Notes: a model not told the origin generated them from the sequence alone. A stretch of DNA of 25,438 nt from Glaciecola sp964643575 (GCA_964643575.1 CAZXTD010000052.1:1-25438), one strand, 5' to 3'. Positions 7,194 through 15,670 are shown, numbered from the stretch's first letter. Program-made: numbers and translations.

Positions 7194-8522
7194 TTACGCG
7201 GCGGCTTGCCTGCTCTCTGCAGCCGCCCAATCCTCTTTAATACGAGTTGATGACCAGTAAAAAGTAATAATAGATAAAATATAAGGTATGGTCAGCAAGC
7301 TCAAAGATGTTCTTAACGCTTCACTGGCACCCATACTTGGCGTAAGCGCATGACTTATGAGCCCAGTGATTGTTGGCCCGCCGCCCAAAGCGATAATATT
7401 TAAAACAAAAAAGAACAAAGCGGTAGACATCGCACGTGCTTTAATGGGCGCTAGAGTTTGCGCAATAGCAAAGCACGGGCCCAAATACATGCCGCTTGTA
7501 AATAAAAGAACAGCCAAACAAGCTATCGAAAGCCAAGCATTGCCAACGTAGAGTGATAATACAAAACAAGGTACGCCCACAATCATTGCATAAGTGGGTA
7601 ATAATGCGTATCCCCTTCTGTCTTTTTTACCCCATTTGTCTGCTATTACACCACCTAACCAAACGCCAAGCGCATAAAATGTGCCGTTAATTATACCAAA
7701 CACAATTAACAAATCTCGAATGCTAACATCGCTGTGTACACGAGCATAAAAGTCTATAATCCAAGTAGATATCGCATAATTACCAAATGAGCCAAAAGAA
7801 ATACCTAAACACATTCCCCACCAAGTAGGTATTTTCAGTAAGGTTTTAATAGCATCCATTAGTTTCATATTAGCGGTGTCACCACTTGGTGTGCTGGTTC
7901 GTTTGGGTTCTTTAATGGTAAGTTTCATTAAAATAGCCAAGGCTATTCCTGGTAAACCAACCGCAATCATTACAGTTCGCCAAAAAGAGCTGCCGTCTTC
8001 TACCGTGCTGTCACCCAAGAAAAACGCAGCTGCAAAATACGCAGTCATAATGCCAAAAGGAATACCCAAAGAATATATGGCTAGTGCCTTAGCGCGCTCA
8101 GTGGCGCTATATAAATCTGAAATCATTGAATGAGAGGGTGGACTGCCGCCCGCCTCGCCAATACCCACACCAATACGCGCCAACGCAAGCTGGGTAAAGT
8201 TTGTGGCAAAACCGGAAATCGCAGTAAATCCACTCCATGCTGTTAAAGAAATAGCCACAATGTTAACTCGGCTGTATCGGTCAGCCAGCCAAGCAATAGG
8301 AATACCCACCACAGTGTAGAGCAGCGCAAAAGCAAAGCCTTTGAGCCAGCCTAATTGTGCATCGTCTAGACCTAAATCGGCTTTAATAAAAGGTGACAAG
8401 ATTCCAATTATTTGACGATCAATAAAATTAAACGCATAAACCATGGTTAGAATGAGTAGAACATAGCGTCTGTATGCAGTAGAGGGTTCGGTACTGGTAT
8501 TGTTATTAGTATGAGTAACCAC
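7194..8522 (-). CDS. MFS transporter, spinster-like
   Basis: A 442-residue inner-membrane permease with 12 predicted membrane segments. The N-terminal YAFNFIDRQIIGILSP, the loop 2-3 motif IAWLADRYSR, and ARIGVGIGEAGGSPPSHSMISD are typical of spinster-like MFS transporters that are common next to catabolic genes in Proteobacteria. The substrate cannot be read from sequence; an organic acid or a lipid-derived compound is plausible from the neighbours. The start is GTG at 8520-8522 with AAGGA five bases upstream. It converges on the alkB-like gene with a 29-base gap and shares the terminator hairpin there. It diverges from the thioesterase gene. Confidence 0.92.
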   Translation of the reverse strand: MVTHTNNNTSTEPSTAYRRYVLLILTMVYAFNFIDRQIIGILSPFIKADLGLDDAQLGWLKGFAFALLYTVVGIPIAWLADRYSRVNIVAISLTAWSGFTAISGFATNFTQLALARIGVGIGEAGGSPPSHSMISDLYSATERAKALAIYSLGIPFGIMTAYFAAAFFLGDSTVEDGSSFWRTVMIAVGLPGIALAILMKLTIKEPKRTSTPSGDTANMKLMDAIKTLLKIPTWWGMCLGISFGSFGNYAISTWIIDFYARVHSDVSIRDLLIVFGIINGTFYALGVWLGGVIADKWGKKDRRGYALLPTYAMIVGVPCFVLSLYVGNAWLSIACLAVLLFTSGMYLGPCFAIAQTLAPIKARAMSTALFFFVLNIIALGGGPTITGLISHALTPSMGASEALRTSLSLLTIPYILSIITFYWSSTRIKEDWAAAESRQAAA

Positions 8523-8742
8523 GATATTCCTTAATTCATTTCAGCGCTTTGAAACGCTAAATACTAGAACATAAAATTATGACTACGTTAATAATCATTC
8601 ATTTGTTAACAGAATGCCAATTTATGTGAATTATTTGTGAACATGCATGCTATTAATAATCTAAATGTCCGGGCTTACTTGAAATACAGCGCGATTTAAT
8701 CAACAATACAACAACTCCGACCAGATGAAATGATTAATTTGT

Positions 8743-9546
8743 ATGCATATTGATGATTACTTAGAGCAGGCGCTCAAGCAAAAAAACGAGCCGGATTTAA
8801 GCTTTAAGATAGATAAAAAATGGGCACAAGGACGCACTGTTTATGGTGGGCTCTCTGCTAGCATGTTATTTGCTGCCGCCCGCGCATACGTGGATCCTGA
8901 GCGTGTGCTGCGTTCAATGACCACTAATTTCGTTGGCCCTCTATTGGCTGAGTCTCCTTTTTTGATCAGTGTAGAAGTAGTACGAGCAGGTAAGAACGTT
9001 TCTCAACTACAAGCACGTGCATTACAAGATGGAAAAAATTGCGTCGTTTGCCAATTTTGTTTTGGTGAAGACCGAGATTCAAAGATTGTTGTAGCAAATA
9101 ACGAGCATCACGGCTTGATTGAGCCGAAAAAAGGTAATTTCATTCCTCAGATACCCAAAGTTACACCTAAATTTTTACAGCATTTTGACCTTGCTATAGA
9201 ACAAGGCGGTATCCCTTTTACTGGCAAAAAGACGAGCGAATACTATGGTTGGATGCGCTATAAGAAACCGCCGAAAACAATCAGCGATGCGCACATTGTA
9301 GGCATTATTGATACTTGGCCACCTACTCTGCTGCAAATGTTGCGATGGCCTGCGCCAGCAAGTACAGTGAGTTGGAATTTAGAATTTATTCACCCTCATC
9401 GAACAATATTACCAACAGATTGGTTTGCATATAAGTGCAACACTCGCCAAGCTGCCGGTGGATATGGCCATACGGAAGCTACTATTTGGGATAGTCACGG
9501 CGAAGTGATTGCGCTCAGCAGACAAACGGTGGCTGTTTTTGACTAG
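8743..9546 (+). CDS. Acyl-CoA thioesterase family protein (double hotdog)
   Basis: A cytoplasmic protein of 267 residues that matches the TesB-like double-hotdog thioesterase fold. The first hotdog includes GRTVYGGLSASMLFAAARAYV and a strand pair SMTTNFVGPLLAESPF; the second ends in TDWFAYKCNTRQAAGGYGHTEATIWDSHGEVIALSRQ. Members hydrolyse acyl-CoA to free acid and CoA. The exact chain length is not readable. The ATG at 8743 has no strong Shine-Dalgarno. The 220-base divergent region upstream holds two TGTGAA copies spaced 11 bases apart (around 8635-8650), possibly regulatory. Its place beside alkB-like, hydrolase and transporter genes suits a lipid or hydrocarbon catabolic role. Confidence 0.88.
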   Translation: MHIDDYLEQALKQKNEPDLSFKIDKKWAQGRTVYGGLSASMLFAAARAYVDPERVLRSMTTNFVGPLLAESPFLISVEVVRAGKNVSQLQARALQDGKNCVVCQFCFGEDRDSKIVVANNEHHGLIEPKKGNFIPQIPKVTPKFLQHFDLAIEQGGIPFTGKKTSEYYGWMRYKKPPKTISDAHIVGIIDTWPPTLLQMLRWPAPASTVSWNLEFIHPHRTILPTDWFAYKCNTRQAAGGYGHTEATIWDSHGEVIALSRQTVAVFD

Positions 9547-9588
9547 CAAACACTAACATTCAATATTGCCTCGCGCTCAAGACAACGG

Positions 9589-10428
9589 TTATGCGGCACT
9601 GGCCATTTTAAATAAACCCGCCAGTGAATCATATTCTTCTTCGCAACATATTAGTGCACTTTCACAATCGTCTTTACTTAAGTTTAAACAAGAGAATAAA
9701 AAGTCGGGAACATGGTCGTCTAAAGTATAAACATCTGGGTAAGTTTGTATAATTGCAAGTGAATACGCCAATTGAATAATTTGTGCATCCATAGTGACTG
9801 CGGGCATATCATCATGATGTTGCATGGCAATGGTCGACACTAGCGAGTCAGGAATTAACCAGCGCTGCATAAGTGCAGCAGATATCTCAGCATAGCTAAA
9901 GCCCAATACTTCCTCTTGGCAATGCCTCGGCAGGTTGTCGGTATGTAAACGACTGCAATCTCTCGCAAGGGTTGGGCTCACTCGCAATACTGCTAACTCT
10001 CCCACATTATGCAGTAGTCCACTTATAAACAGTCTGCCAGAATCTTTTTGTTTTACTTTTTTCGCAAAATGCACGCCATACAAACCACACAATATACTTT
10101 GCTGCCAAAACTTATTGATATCAATATATTTGGCGAGTTCTGGGGTAACCATGTTGGTGACACCAAAAACTAATGAGAATTCATAAACAGCTTTAACGCC
10201 TATTACTTGAATCGCTTTTTCGAGAGACTCAATTTTACGTTCAAATCTAAATATTGCACTGTTAGCATATTTTAAAAGGTGCGCCGCTAAACCGGGGTCT
10301 AACGAAACCGTATTGGCAACATCTTTCATCGTACTTGAATCATCGTTGAACAATACTCGCAGTTGGTTGGCAGTATCAGGTACAGCATATAGCTCGTTTG
10401 CTCGCTGTGCATATTCAATTGCATTCAT
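9589..10428 (-). CDS. HDOD domain protein
   Basis: A 279-residue cytoplasmic protein made almost entirely of one HDOD domain, as seen in bacterial signalling proteins. Marks include SLDPGLAAHLLKYANSAIF near the N-terminus, IQVIGVKAVYEF, FISGLLHNVGEL and the C-terminal QHHDDMP. The central HD pair of true phosphohydrolases reads HN here (LLHNVG), so hydrolase activity is unlikely, as is usual for HDOD proteins; they are thought to work through protein contacts. AAGGAG lies 13 bases before the ATG, longer than normal spacing. The start follows the dehydrogenase stop by 27 bases, so the two genes are probably co-transcribed, although their functions have no obvious link. Confidence 0.9.
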   Translation of the reverse strand: MNAIEYAQRANELYAVPDTANQLRVLFNDDSSTMKDVANTVSLDPGLAAHLLKYANSAIFRFERKIESLEKAIQVIGVKAVYEFSLVFGVTNMVTPELAKYIDINKFWQQSILCGLYGVHFAKKVKQKDSGRLFISGLLHNVGELAVLRVSPTLARDCSRLHTDNLPRHCQEEVLGFSYAEISAALMQRWLIPDSLVSTIAMQHHDDMPAVTMDAQIIQLAYSLAIIQTYPDVYTLDDHVPDFLFSCLNLSKDDCESALICCEEEYDSLAGLFKMASAA

Positions 10429-10455
10429 GGTATTGGTGTTACTCCTTTGAGCTCT

Positions 10456-11559
10456 TCACTTAGAAAGCTCATTCGCATTTTTAACTTCTTTAAGAAATGC
10501 CGAAGCATTCACTTTTTTACCGTTCTCGACTTGCTTAATCAACTTAACTAAAAGCTCGTTGGCAGGCGCTTTCACACCCAATTCACTCGCACTAGTGGTG
10601 ACTTTACCGTTTAAAAAATCAATTTCGGTTAAACGGTTTTCTTGCAAGTCCCACCACATACTCGTGCGCACTTTTGGATCAATTGCTAACATTTGTTGAG
10701 CAACTAGTTTAAATAGCCAAGTCGGCAAATCTAAAACGTATGGTATCCATTTATTCGGCAGACTTGCGATTTTCGGTAGTTTTATTTTGCGTTTATGAGT
10801 AATCACTAGAAGTTCTTGCATAAGACGTGAAATAAAGCGCCGATAATCAGAATTTTCTAACATCTCTTTAACCGGTATATCTGCAAGTGCACATACTGCA
10901 TTACCTAAGTTGAGCTGAAGCTTCGCCCACTGTAATGCGGTCATTTCAAAGCTGGTATCCACTGGCAAATGTTTAGAATTAATTTGACGAGCTATCCAAT
11001 GTACTGAATCACTTATCGATTCATTTCGCTCGAGCACTAAATGACCCTGCGACCCCCTATAAAAATGCCCTACTTTATCGCTGATGACATTAAAAGGTAC
11101 CATTGCACGTATGACAGTATTATTAGGGAAAGCATGCTGCACATTTAGATGGCTGTTCACACCGTTTTGGCAGCAAATAATCAGGGTGTTTTCACTAATA
11201 CACTCTCTAATTGTAGCAATAGCATCATCAATTGAGATGCATTTTACAGTGAGCCACAGCACATCGGCTTGTTTGGGTAAGGCGCTCAGACTACTTTTTT
11301 GTGACGCTTTGCTACTATCTATGCTAATTAAAGTGGGTAGGCTCGTGACAGAGAAATGATTACCCTGATAGTCACTAATCGAATAGTTCTGTTTGAGTCT
11401 TGCAATAATATTTGGTCTTGCTACTACAGAGACGGCTTGGTTTACATGAACGAAAGACGCTGCCAAATAGCAGCCAATCATGCCTGCACCTAAAACAATA
11501 TGGTGTGTCTGATGTGTTACACTATCGTCGTCTGTGTCGCTAAGTCTTTTTCCACTCAT
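10456..11559 (-). CDS. Ketopantoate reductase family dehydrogenase (PanE-like)
   Basis: An NADPH-dependent 2-dehydropantoate 2-reductase family member (ketopantoate to pantoate in the coenzyme A pathway). The Rossmann motif GAGMIG is at residues 24-29, after a short extension. WLTVKC and CQNGVNSH follow; the family's catalytic lysine fits WAKLQLNLGNAVCAL, and the C-terminal domain has ENRLTEIDFLNGKV and LGVKAPANE. At 367 residues it is longer than E. coli PanE (about 303), and several PanE-like proteins are not true ketopantoate reductases, so I give no gene symbol. The ATG at 11557-11559 has AAAGG seven bases upstream. It probably heads a two-gene unit with the HDOD gene and diverges from the glycosyltransferase. 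Confidence 0.85.
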   Translation of the reverse strand: MSGKRLSDTDDDSVTHQTHHIVLGAGMIGCYLAASFVHVNQAVSVVARPNIIARLKQNYSISDYQGNHFSVTSLPTLISIDSSKASQKSSLSALPKQADVLWLTVKCISIDDAIATIRECISENTLIICCQNGVNSHLNVQHAFPNNTVIRAMVPFNVISDKVGHFYRGSQGHLVLERNESISDSVHWIARQINSKHLPVDTSFEMTALQWAKLQLNLGNAVCALADIPVKEMLENSDYRRFISRLMQELLVITHKRKIKLPKIASLPNKWIPYVLDLPTWLFKLVAQQMLAIDPKVRTSMWWDLQENRLTEIDFLNGKVTTSASELGVKAPANELLVKLIKQVENGKKVNASAFLKEVKNANELSK

Positions 11560-11596
11560 GATGCTACCTTTGCTATAAATGCTAGGCTAATCTTAT

Positions 11597-11617
11597 GTTT
11601 ACGGCAAAAATGTAAAC
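11597..11617. promoter_or_regulatory. Inverted repeat in the dehydrogenase/glycosyltransferase divergent region
   Basis: GTTTAC (11597-11602) and GTAAAC (11612-11617) are perfect inverted copies with nine bases between them. They end at the base before the proposed glycosyltransferase -35. This is a good position for a repressor or activator site. I do not recognise the binding protein. Confidence 0.35.
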
Positions 11618-11647
11618 TTGGTTTGACGCGACTGGTTTTGATATACC
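11618..11647 (+). promoter_or_regulatory. Possible glycosyltransferase promoter with extended -10
   Basis: TTGGTT (11618-11623) and TATACC (11642-11647) are 18 bases apart. The -10 is preceded by TGA, giving an extended -10 (TGnTATACC). It lies 35 bases before the TTG start codon. Confidence 0.4.
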
Positions 11648-11682
11648 CTAAACTTGAAACTTTATTACCTCAGGATAGTTAA

Positions 11683-12972
11683 TTGCGAGTATTATTCATA
11701 GGCTTTGTTTGGCCTGAACCAAAATCTTCAGCCGCTGGCCAAAACATTCTGAGTTATATCAGCACTTGCTTGGCCCAAAATTGGCAAGTTTATTTCTGTA
11801 GTTCTGCTTTGCAAACTGAGCAAAGTCTTAACTTAGAAGCCCTAGGAGTGTATACATTTCAGTCAGTTCTTAACTGCGAAAGCTTCGATTCACAAGTAGA
11901 GGATGTTAAACCAGATGTAATCGTTTTTGATCGTTATTTAAGCTTTGAGCAATTTGCTTGGCGAGCTAGGCAGGCTTACCCTCATGCTATGCTGGTATTA
12001 GATGCAGAAGACCTTCATTTTTTGCGGCATGCTCGCAGCTTATGGGTAAAGTCACAAAAAGGGCCTTTGACTTTTCAGACCGCAAATGCAGTTTTGAAAA
12101 ATGAGAATCAAGAGACCCTTTATAACGAACTTCTTTGGCGAGAAATCACTTGCATTTTGCAGGCTGATTTAACGATTGTTCTGTCTGAATTTGAACTCGT
12201 GTTATTGAAAGATAAAATGGGTGTTCCTTGTCATCAACTCGCTCATATTCCTTTTATTCTCAACGAGAAAACTGAGTTGAGCGCTACTGGTAAACAAGCT
12301 AAAACACTATCTGCTTACGAACAAAAACAAGATTTCGTGTTCATCGGTAATTTTAGACACGCACCCAATTTTCATGCGGTCAAAGTGCTAAGAGAGAATT
12401 TATGGCCAGAAATTTACAAACAACTCAAAGCTATAGGTGTTGACGCTAAATGTCATGTCTACGGCGCCTATCTTTCACCTAAAGCTAAGCAGCTCGAAAG
12501 CAAAAAGCTGAATTTTTTGGTGCATGGTTATACCGAAGACCAATTTGAAAGTATCACAAACGCTAGAGTCATGCTTGCCCCAATTACATTTGGAGCAGGC
12601 GTCAAAGGAAAACTCATTGACGCCATGCGCTGCAAAACACCGTCAATTACCACCGTAATAGGTGCAGAGGGCATTACTCACGAAATTTGGCCTGGCGCAA
12701 TTTGCGACACACCCGAACAGTTTATAGCAGAAGCCATAAGACTATATTCATGCCCGCACAGTTGGCAGCTTGCGATGTCGCATTGCAGACCTATTATAGA
12801 TGGCTATTTCAACAGCGAAGTATCGTCAAAATCCTTTGTCGATATAATAAAACGTGGTATTTCCACTCATACAAAGTCTCGACAAACCAGCATCATGCAA
12901 ACCCTTCTTTGGCAAAACCAATTTTTAGCCAGTAAGTATATGAGCCAATGGATTGAGGCAAAGAATAAATGA
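11683..12972 (+). CDS. GT4-type glycosyltransferase
   Basis: A 429-residue GT-B glycosyltransferase, probably using a nucleotide-sugar donor at the cytoplasmic membrane face. It opens MRVLFIGFVWPEP, an N-terminal Rossmann strand; the C-terminal domain begins near residue 217 with DFVFIGNFRHAPNFHAV and contains VMLAPITFGAGVKGKLIDAM and IGAEGI, the donor-binding part of the Glyco_trans_1_4 type. Acceptor and sugar are unknown. The start is TTG at 11683 with AGGA seven bases upstream. It stands alone rather than in a polysaccharide cluster, which is unusual, and converges on the sufS-sufE fusion with a 33-base gap and no clear terminator between. Confidence 0.87.
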   Translation: MRVLFIGFVWPEPKSSAAGQNILSYISTCLAQNWQVYFCSSALQTEQSLNLEALGVYTFQSVLNCESFDSQVEDVKPDVIVFDRYLSFEQFAWRARQAYPHAMLVLDAEDLHFLRHARSLWVKSQKGPLTFQTANAVLKNENQETLYNELLWREITCILQADLTIVLSEFELVLLKDKMGVPCHQLAHIPFILNEKTELSATGKQAKTLSAYEQKQDFVFIGNFRHAPNFHAVKVLRENLWPEIYKQLKAIGVDAKCHVYGAYLSPKAKQLESKKLNFLVHGYTEDQFESITNARVMLAPITFGAGVKGKLIDAMRCKTPSITTVIGAEGITHEIWPGAICDTPEQFIAEAIRLYSCPHSWQLAMSHCRPIIDGYFNSEVSSKSFVDIIKRGISTHTKSRQTSIMQTLLWQNQFLASKYMSQWIEAKNK

Positions 12973-13005
12973 ACTTGGTTACCCTGCTGTTACCTCGACT
13001 ACAAA

Positions 13006-14787
13006 TTACACTAACTCTGTTAGTCTATCAATTACAGTCGCGATACCATCTTTGCGCCCTTGACTAAAATAATGACTCAGACCTAAGTCTTGCAAATATT
13101 GATGATAGTCAAAATCTTGTTTCACCGCATCAGGACCTTCACTTGATGCCAAGTCAGATGATTTAGGAAATAGTGAATTGGCTTTATTAATTAGCACACT
13201 TAACAAGCCTCGCACTACTTTACTATCAGAATAAGCGCGCAAAATGTCTTGTTCAGCTATCCATACTTGGGCTTCACAACCTGATAAGGCGTTTTCATTG
13301 TTCCTGTCTTCTAAGGCGAGCATAGGTATTTGTTTACTGTTTAGTAAAAGTAATCGATGCTTTTCATTCCAACCTTGAGCATTTATTAATTGATTCTCTA
13401 TCGTAGCAACGCTCGCCAAAAGCGCTTCATGATTAAGGGCTGCTTCGTTCGCTGAATTAGGCGGCTTTGCTGGCAAATTAGCCGAGATTGCAAAAGTTCG
13501 AGGGCTTTGCGTCGATACATCAGGCCCTTTGAGTTGTCTAATTGCATGCGTTAAGGCCGCCAAAAAACTATCAACTTCTTCTATCGTATTGTAACAGGCA
13601 ACAGAAACACGCAAACTTGCTTCAATATTCAAGGAGTGCAATAGCGGCATCGCACAATGCTGCCCAGCTCTTACCGCAATGCCTTGATTGGCAAGCGCAG
13701 TGCTCAAATCGTACGCATGAACACCTTCAACAGAAAATGAAATGAGCGAGATAGATGCACCTATATTGCCCCAAATTTGAACTTCCTCGATAACGTTTAA
13801 GCCGTTATACAATTGATCATACAGACCCCGTTCATGTGCTCGTATTTCTTCAAAGTATTGCATGCAAAACGTCGCTGCCGTCGCCATACCAATCGCTCCG
13901 GCAATATTGGGCGTTCCGGCTTCAAACTTTAGTGGAGGTGCTTGCAAAGTATGACTGTCTAAACTGACATGCTTGATCATTTCACCGCCCAATATGCTAG
14001 CGTTAAGTTTTTCTAAGCGCGTATACTTGCCATATAAAATCCCAATCCCGGTGCCTGCATACATTTTGTGTCCGCTCAAGGCATAAAAATCGCACCCGAT
14101 ATCTTGCACATCGATACATAAATGAGCAGCAGCCTGCGTGCCATCAATCACCGAAATAGCTTTGGCCGCCCTCGCTTTAGCACATAAAACATTAATCGGG
14201 TATATATTGCCGAGCACGTTAGATACATGCGCAAAAGCAAGTATCGCGGTGTCATCATCAATTGCGTTAAGCGCTTCGCCTTGTTCTTTATTGCCAAAGC
14301 GTCCGCGCTCATCTAAGTAAACAGCCTGAAGTCTCAAGTTAAATCGTTTGGCTATATTTTGCCATGGCAGCAAATTAGCGTGATGTTCTGAGATACACAC
14401 TACAATTTTATTACCATCAAGTTGAGACACTGATAGTCCGTTGGCAACAATATTTAATGCGGAAGTTGCGCCGCTTGTAAATACGACTTCCTCGCTACGC
14501 TTGGCATTTACGAAACCTGCTAATATTGTTCGCGCATTTTCATATTCACTGGTCGCTTTTTGTGCAAGCGGATAAGCGCCTCTGTGTACATTAGCATTAT
14601 AATATTCATAGTAGCTTTGCATCGCTTGCAAGGCATTAGTTAAGCGATGAGTTGTTGCGGCGCTATCCAAATAGATAGTATTGTTTTGTATATGCTCTTT
14701 GTTGAGGTGCGCGTCTCCATGAGTATTTTCAATAGACTCAGAAGCATGTTGATAAAATGAAAACATATCGCGAAACGAACTAGCCAT
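13006..14787 (-). CDS. Cysteine desulfurase-sulfur acceptor fusion (SufS/CsdA-SufE/CsdE)
   Basis: A 593-residue single polypeptide joining two normally separate enzymes. Residues about 35-420 are a class V aminotransferase-fold cysteine desulfurase: YLDSAATTHR at 39-48, the EHH of the PLP pocket with His136, Asp215 in VIDGTQAA, the PLP lysine Lys241 in SGHKMYAGTG and the persulfide cysteine Cys378 in RAGQHCAMPLL. After a linker (about 421-450), residues about 450-593 are a SufE/CsdE domain: WNEKHRLLLL, the acceptor Cys504 in GCEAQVW, VVRGLLSVLI, and LGLSHYFSQGRKDG at the end. GQHC, GCE and VVRGLL favour the CsdA-CsdE pair. It should take sulfur from cysteine and pass it on internally for Fe-S or tRNA thio-modification. 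No other suf gene is near. No strong Shine-Dalgarno precedes the ATG. Confidence 0.93.
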   Translation of the reverse strand: MASSFRDMFSFYQHASESIENTHGDAHLNKEHIQNNTIYLDSAATTHRLTNALQAMQSYYEYYNANVHRGAYPLAQKATSEYENARTILAGFVNAKRSEEVVFTSGATSALNIVANGLSVSQLDGNKIVVCISEHHANLLPWQNIAKRFNLRLQAVYLDERGRFGNKEQGEALNAIDDDTAILAFAHVSNVLGNIYPINVLCAKARAAKAISVIDGTQAAAHLCIDVQDIGCDFYALSGHKMYAGTGIGILYGKYTRLEKLNASILGGEMIKHVSLDSHTLQAPPLKFEAGTPNIAGAIGMATAATFCMQYFEEIRAHERGLYDQLYNGLNVIEEVQIWGNIGASISLISFSVEGVHAYDLSTALANQGIAVRAGQHCAMPLLHSLNIEASLRVSVACYNTIEEVDSFLAALTHAIRQLKGPDVSTQSPRTFAISANLPAKPPNSANEAALNHEALLASVATIENQLINAQGWNEKHRLLLLNSKQIPMLALEDRNNENALSGCEAQVWIAEQDILRAYSDSKVVRGLLSVLINKANSLFPKSSDLASSEGPDAVKQDFDYHQYLQDLGLSHYFSQGRKDGIATVIDRLTELV

Positions 14788-14827
14788 GAAACAAACTACT
14801 CATACTAACGGTGAATTGATGCACGAT

Positions 14828-14855
14828 ATTATACAACTGTATGCTTGCTTTACAG
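14828..14855 (-). promoter_or_regulatory. Likely promoter of the desulfurase fusion gene
   Basis: On the minus strand a perfect TATAAT (14828-14833) and CTGTAA (14850-14855) are 16 bases apart, giving a 5' leader of about 34 bases. An inverted repeat CTGTA-N9-TACAG (14837-14841 with 14851-14855) occupies the spacer and -35, where a repressor could act. Its 19-base length does not fit the 16-base LexA box. Confidence 0.5.
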
Positions 14856-14918
14856 TAGCTTTACTCGTAATTTCTAAATATCTTAGGCTTATAAAGTAGG
14901 TATTTGCTAAACTTACCG

Positions 14919-14930
14919 CCTGTCGACAGG
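14919..14930. promoter_or_regulatory. Perfect 12-bp palindrome upstream of the COG3235 gene
   Basis: CCTGTCGACAGG is its own reverse complement and lies 64 bases before the GTG start of the COG3235 gene, in the region shared with the divergent desulfurase fusion. I see no cobalamin riboswitch here: the conserved B12-box sequence and the structure around it are missing. The regulator is unknown. Confidence 0.35.
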
Positions 14931-14994
14931 AAGCACTGCAAGCTTAATAAAGCGAAAAGCTCACCAAACAATACCCGTAGTAAAAGGAACACGA

Positions 14995-15639
14995 GTGACA
15001 AATTTACAAATTTTATGCGCGTTCATCGCGGTTATTTTTCTTATTTTTGTGGTCAATAAAACAGACTTAAAAAAGATAAAAGACGAGCGCAAGTGGCAGC
15101 ATATTGTGTTTGGTTCTTGTACTTTAGTGTTCTTTTTATGGCTCTTTAGAGTGAGCATTTATGATGGTTTGATTATTCATTTTTTATGGCTAACAACTTT
15201 AACGCTTGTGCTCGGGTTTAGATGGGCAATTTTGTCTGGCACTTTTGTGTTACTCATGAGCACGTTTATTGGTAACGAAAGCTGGTCGATGATTGGCGTA
15301 AATGCCATTATTGGTGTTTACGTGCCGATTATACTGACTTATTCAATATTTTCGTTTACCTTCCACCGCATTCCTCGCCAACTTTTTGTTTATATCTTTT
15401 TATGTGCGTTTTTCCCTGGCGCAGTCACGATTGGTTTGAAAATGCTGATGTTTAGTGGGTATTTTTATTGGGAAGGTTTTTATGATTGGGACACTATTAG
15501 CTATAACTATCTTAATATGACCATGTTGGTCATATTTCCAGAAGCGTTTTTCAACGGGTTTAGTATGACCTGCTTAATTGTGTATAAACCTGACTTAGTT
15601 TATACCTTCCATGATAAATTCTACATAGACGATAAATAA
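14995..15639 (+). CDS. COG3235 membrane protein (CbiM-like, energy-coupling factor permease annotation)
   Basis: A 214-residue membrane protein with about six hydrophobic segments. The pattern IHFLWLTTLTLVLGFRW, QLFVYIFLCAFFPGA, IFPEAFFNGF and a C-terminal VYKPDLVYTFHDKFYID matches the COG3235 family, commonly annotated as an energy-coupling factor ABC permease distantly related to CbiM. The N-terminal MHIPDG metal site of true CbiM/NikM is absent, so cobalt or nickel transport is only a database-style guess. The start is GTG with AAGGA six bases upstream. It is convergent with the phosphoribosyltransferase gene. A cobalamin adenosyltransferase gene lies about 8 kb to the right but is not adjacent. 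Confidence 0.8.
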   Translation: MTNLQILCAFIAVIFLIFVVNKTDLKKIKDERKWQHIVFGSCTLVFFLWLFRVSIYDGLIIHFLWLTTLTLVLGFRWAILSGTFVLLMSTFIGNESWSMIGVNAIIGVYVPIILTYSIFSFTFHRIPRQLFVYIFLCAFFPGAVTIGLKMLMFSGYFYWEGFYDWDTISYNYLNMTMLVIFPEAFFNGFSMTCLIVYKPDLVYTFHDKFYIDDK

Positions 15640-15670
15640 GCGTAAACAACTCACCTAAGCGTGATAAAGC

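Noticed and set aside
7357..7551. Plus-strand reading frame opposite the second MFS gene
   Set aside because: It lies wholly inside a well-supported transporter gene on the other strand and shows no recognisable features.
8627..8660. CRP-type site suggested by TGTGAA copies
   Set aside because: The copies are direct rather than inverted (no TCACA half), so the CRP consensus is not met; noted only as a possible repeat in the thioesterase entry.
14837..14855. LexA (SOS) box CTGT...ACAG in the desulfurase promoter
   Set aside because: The spacing gives 19 bases rather than the 16 of CTGT-N8-ACAG, and the central AT alternation is absent.
14788..14994. Cobalamin riboswitch upstream of the COG3235 gene
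   Set aside because: No B12-box-like sequence or matching long stem structure was found; only short palindromes are present.
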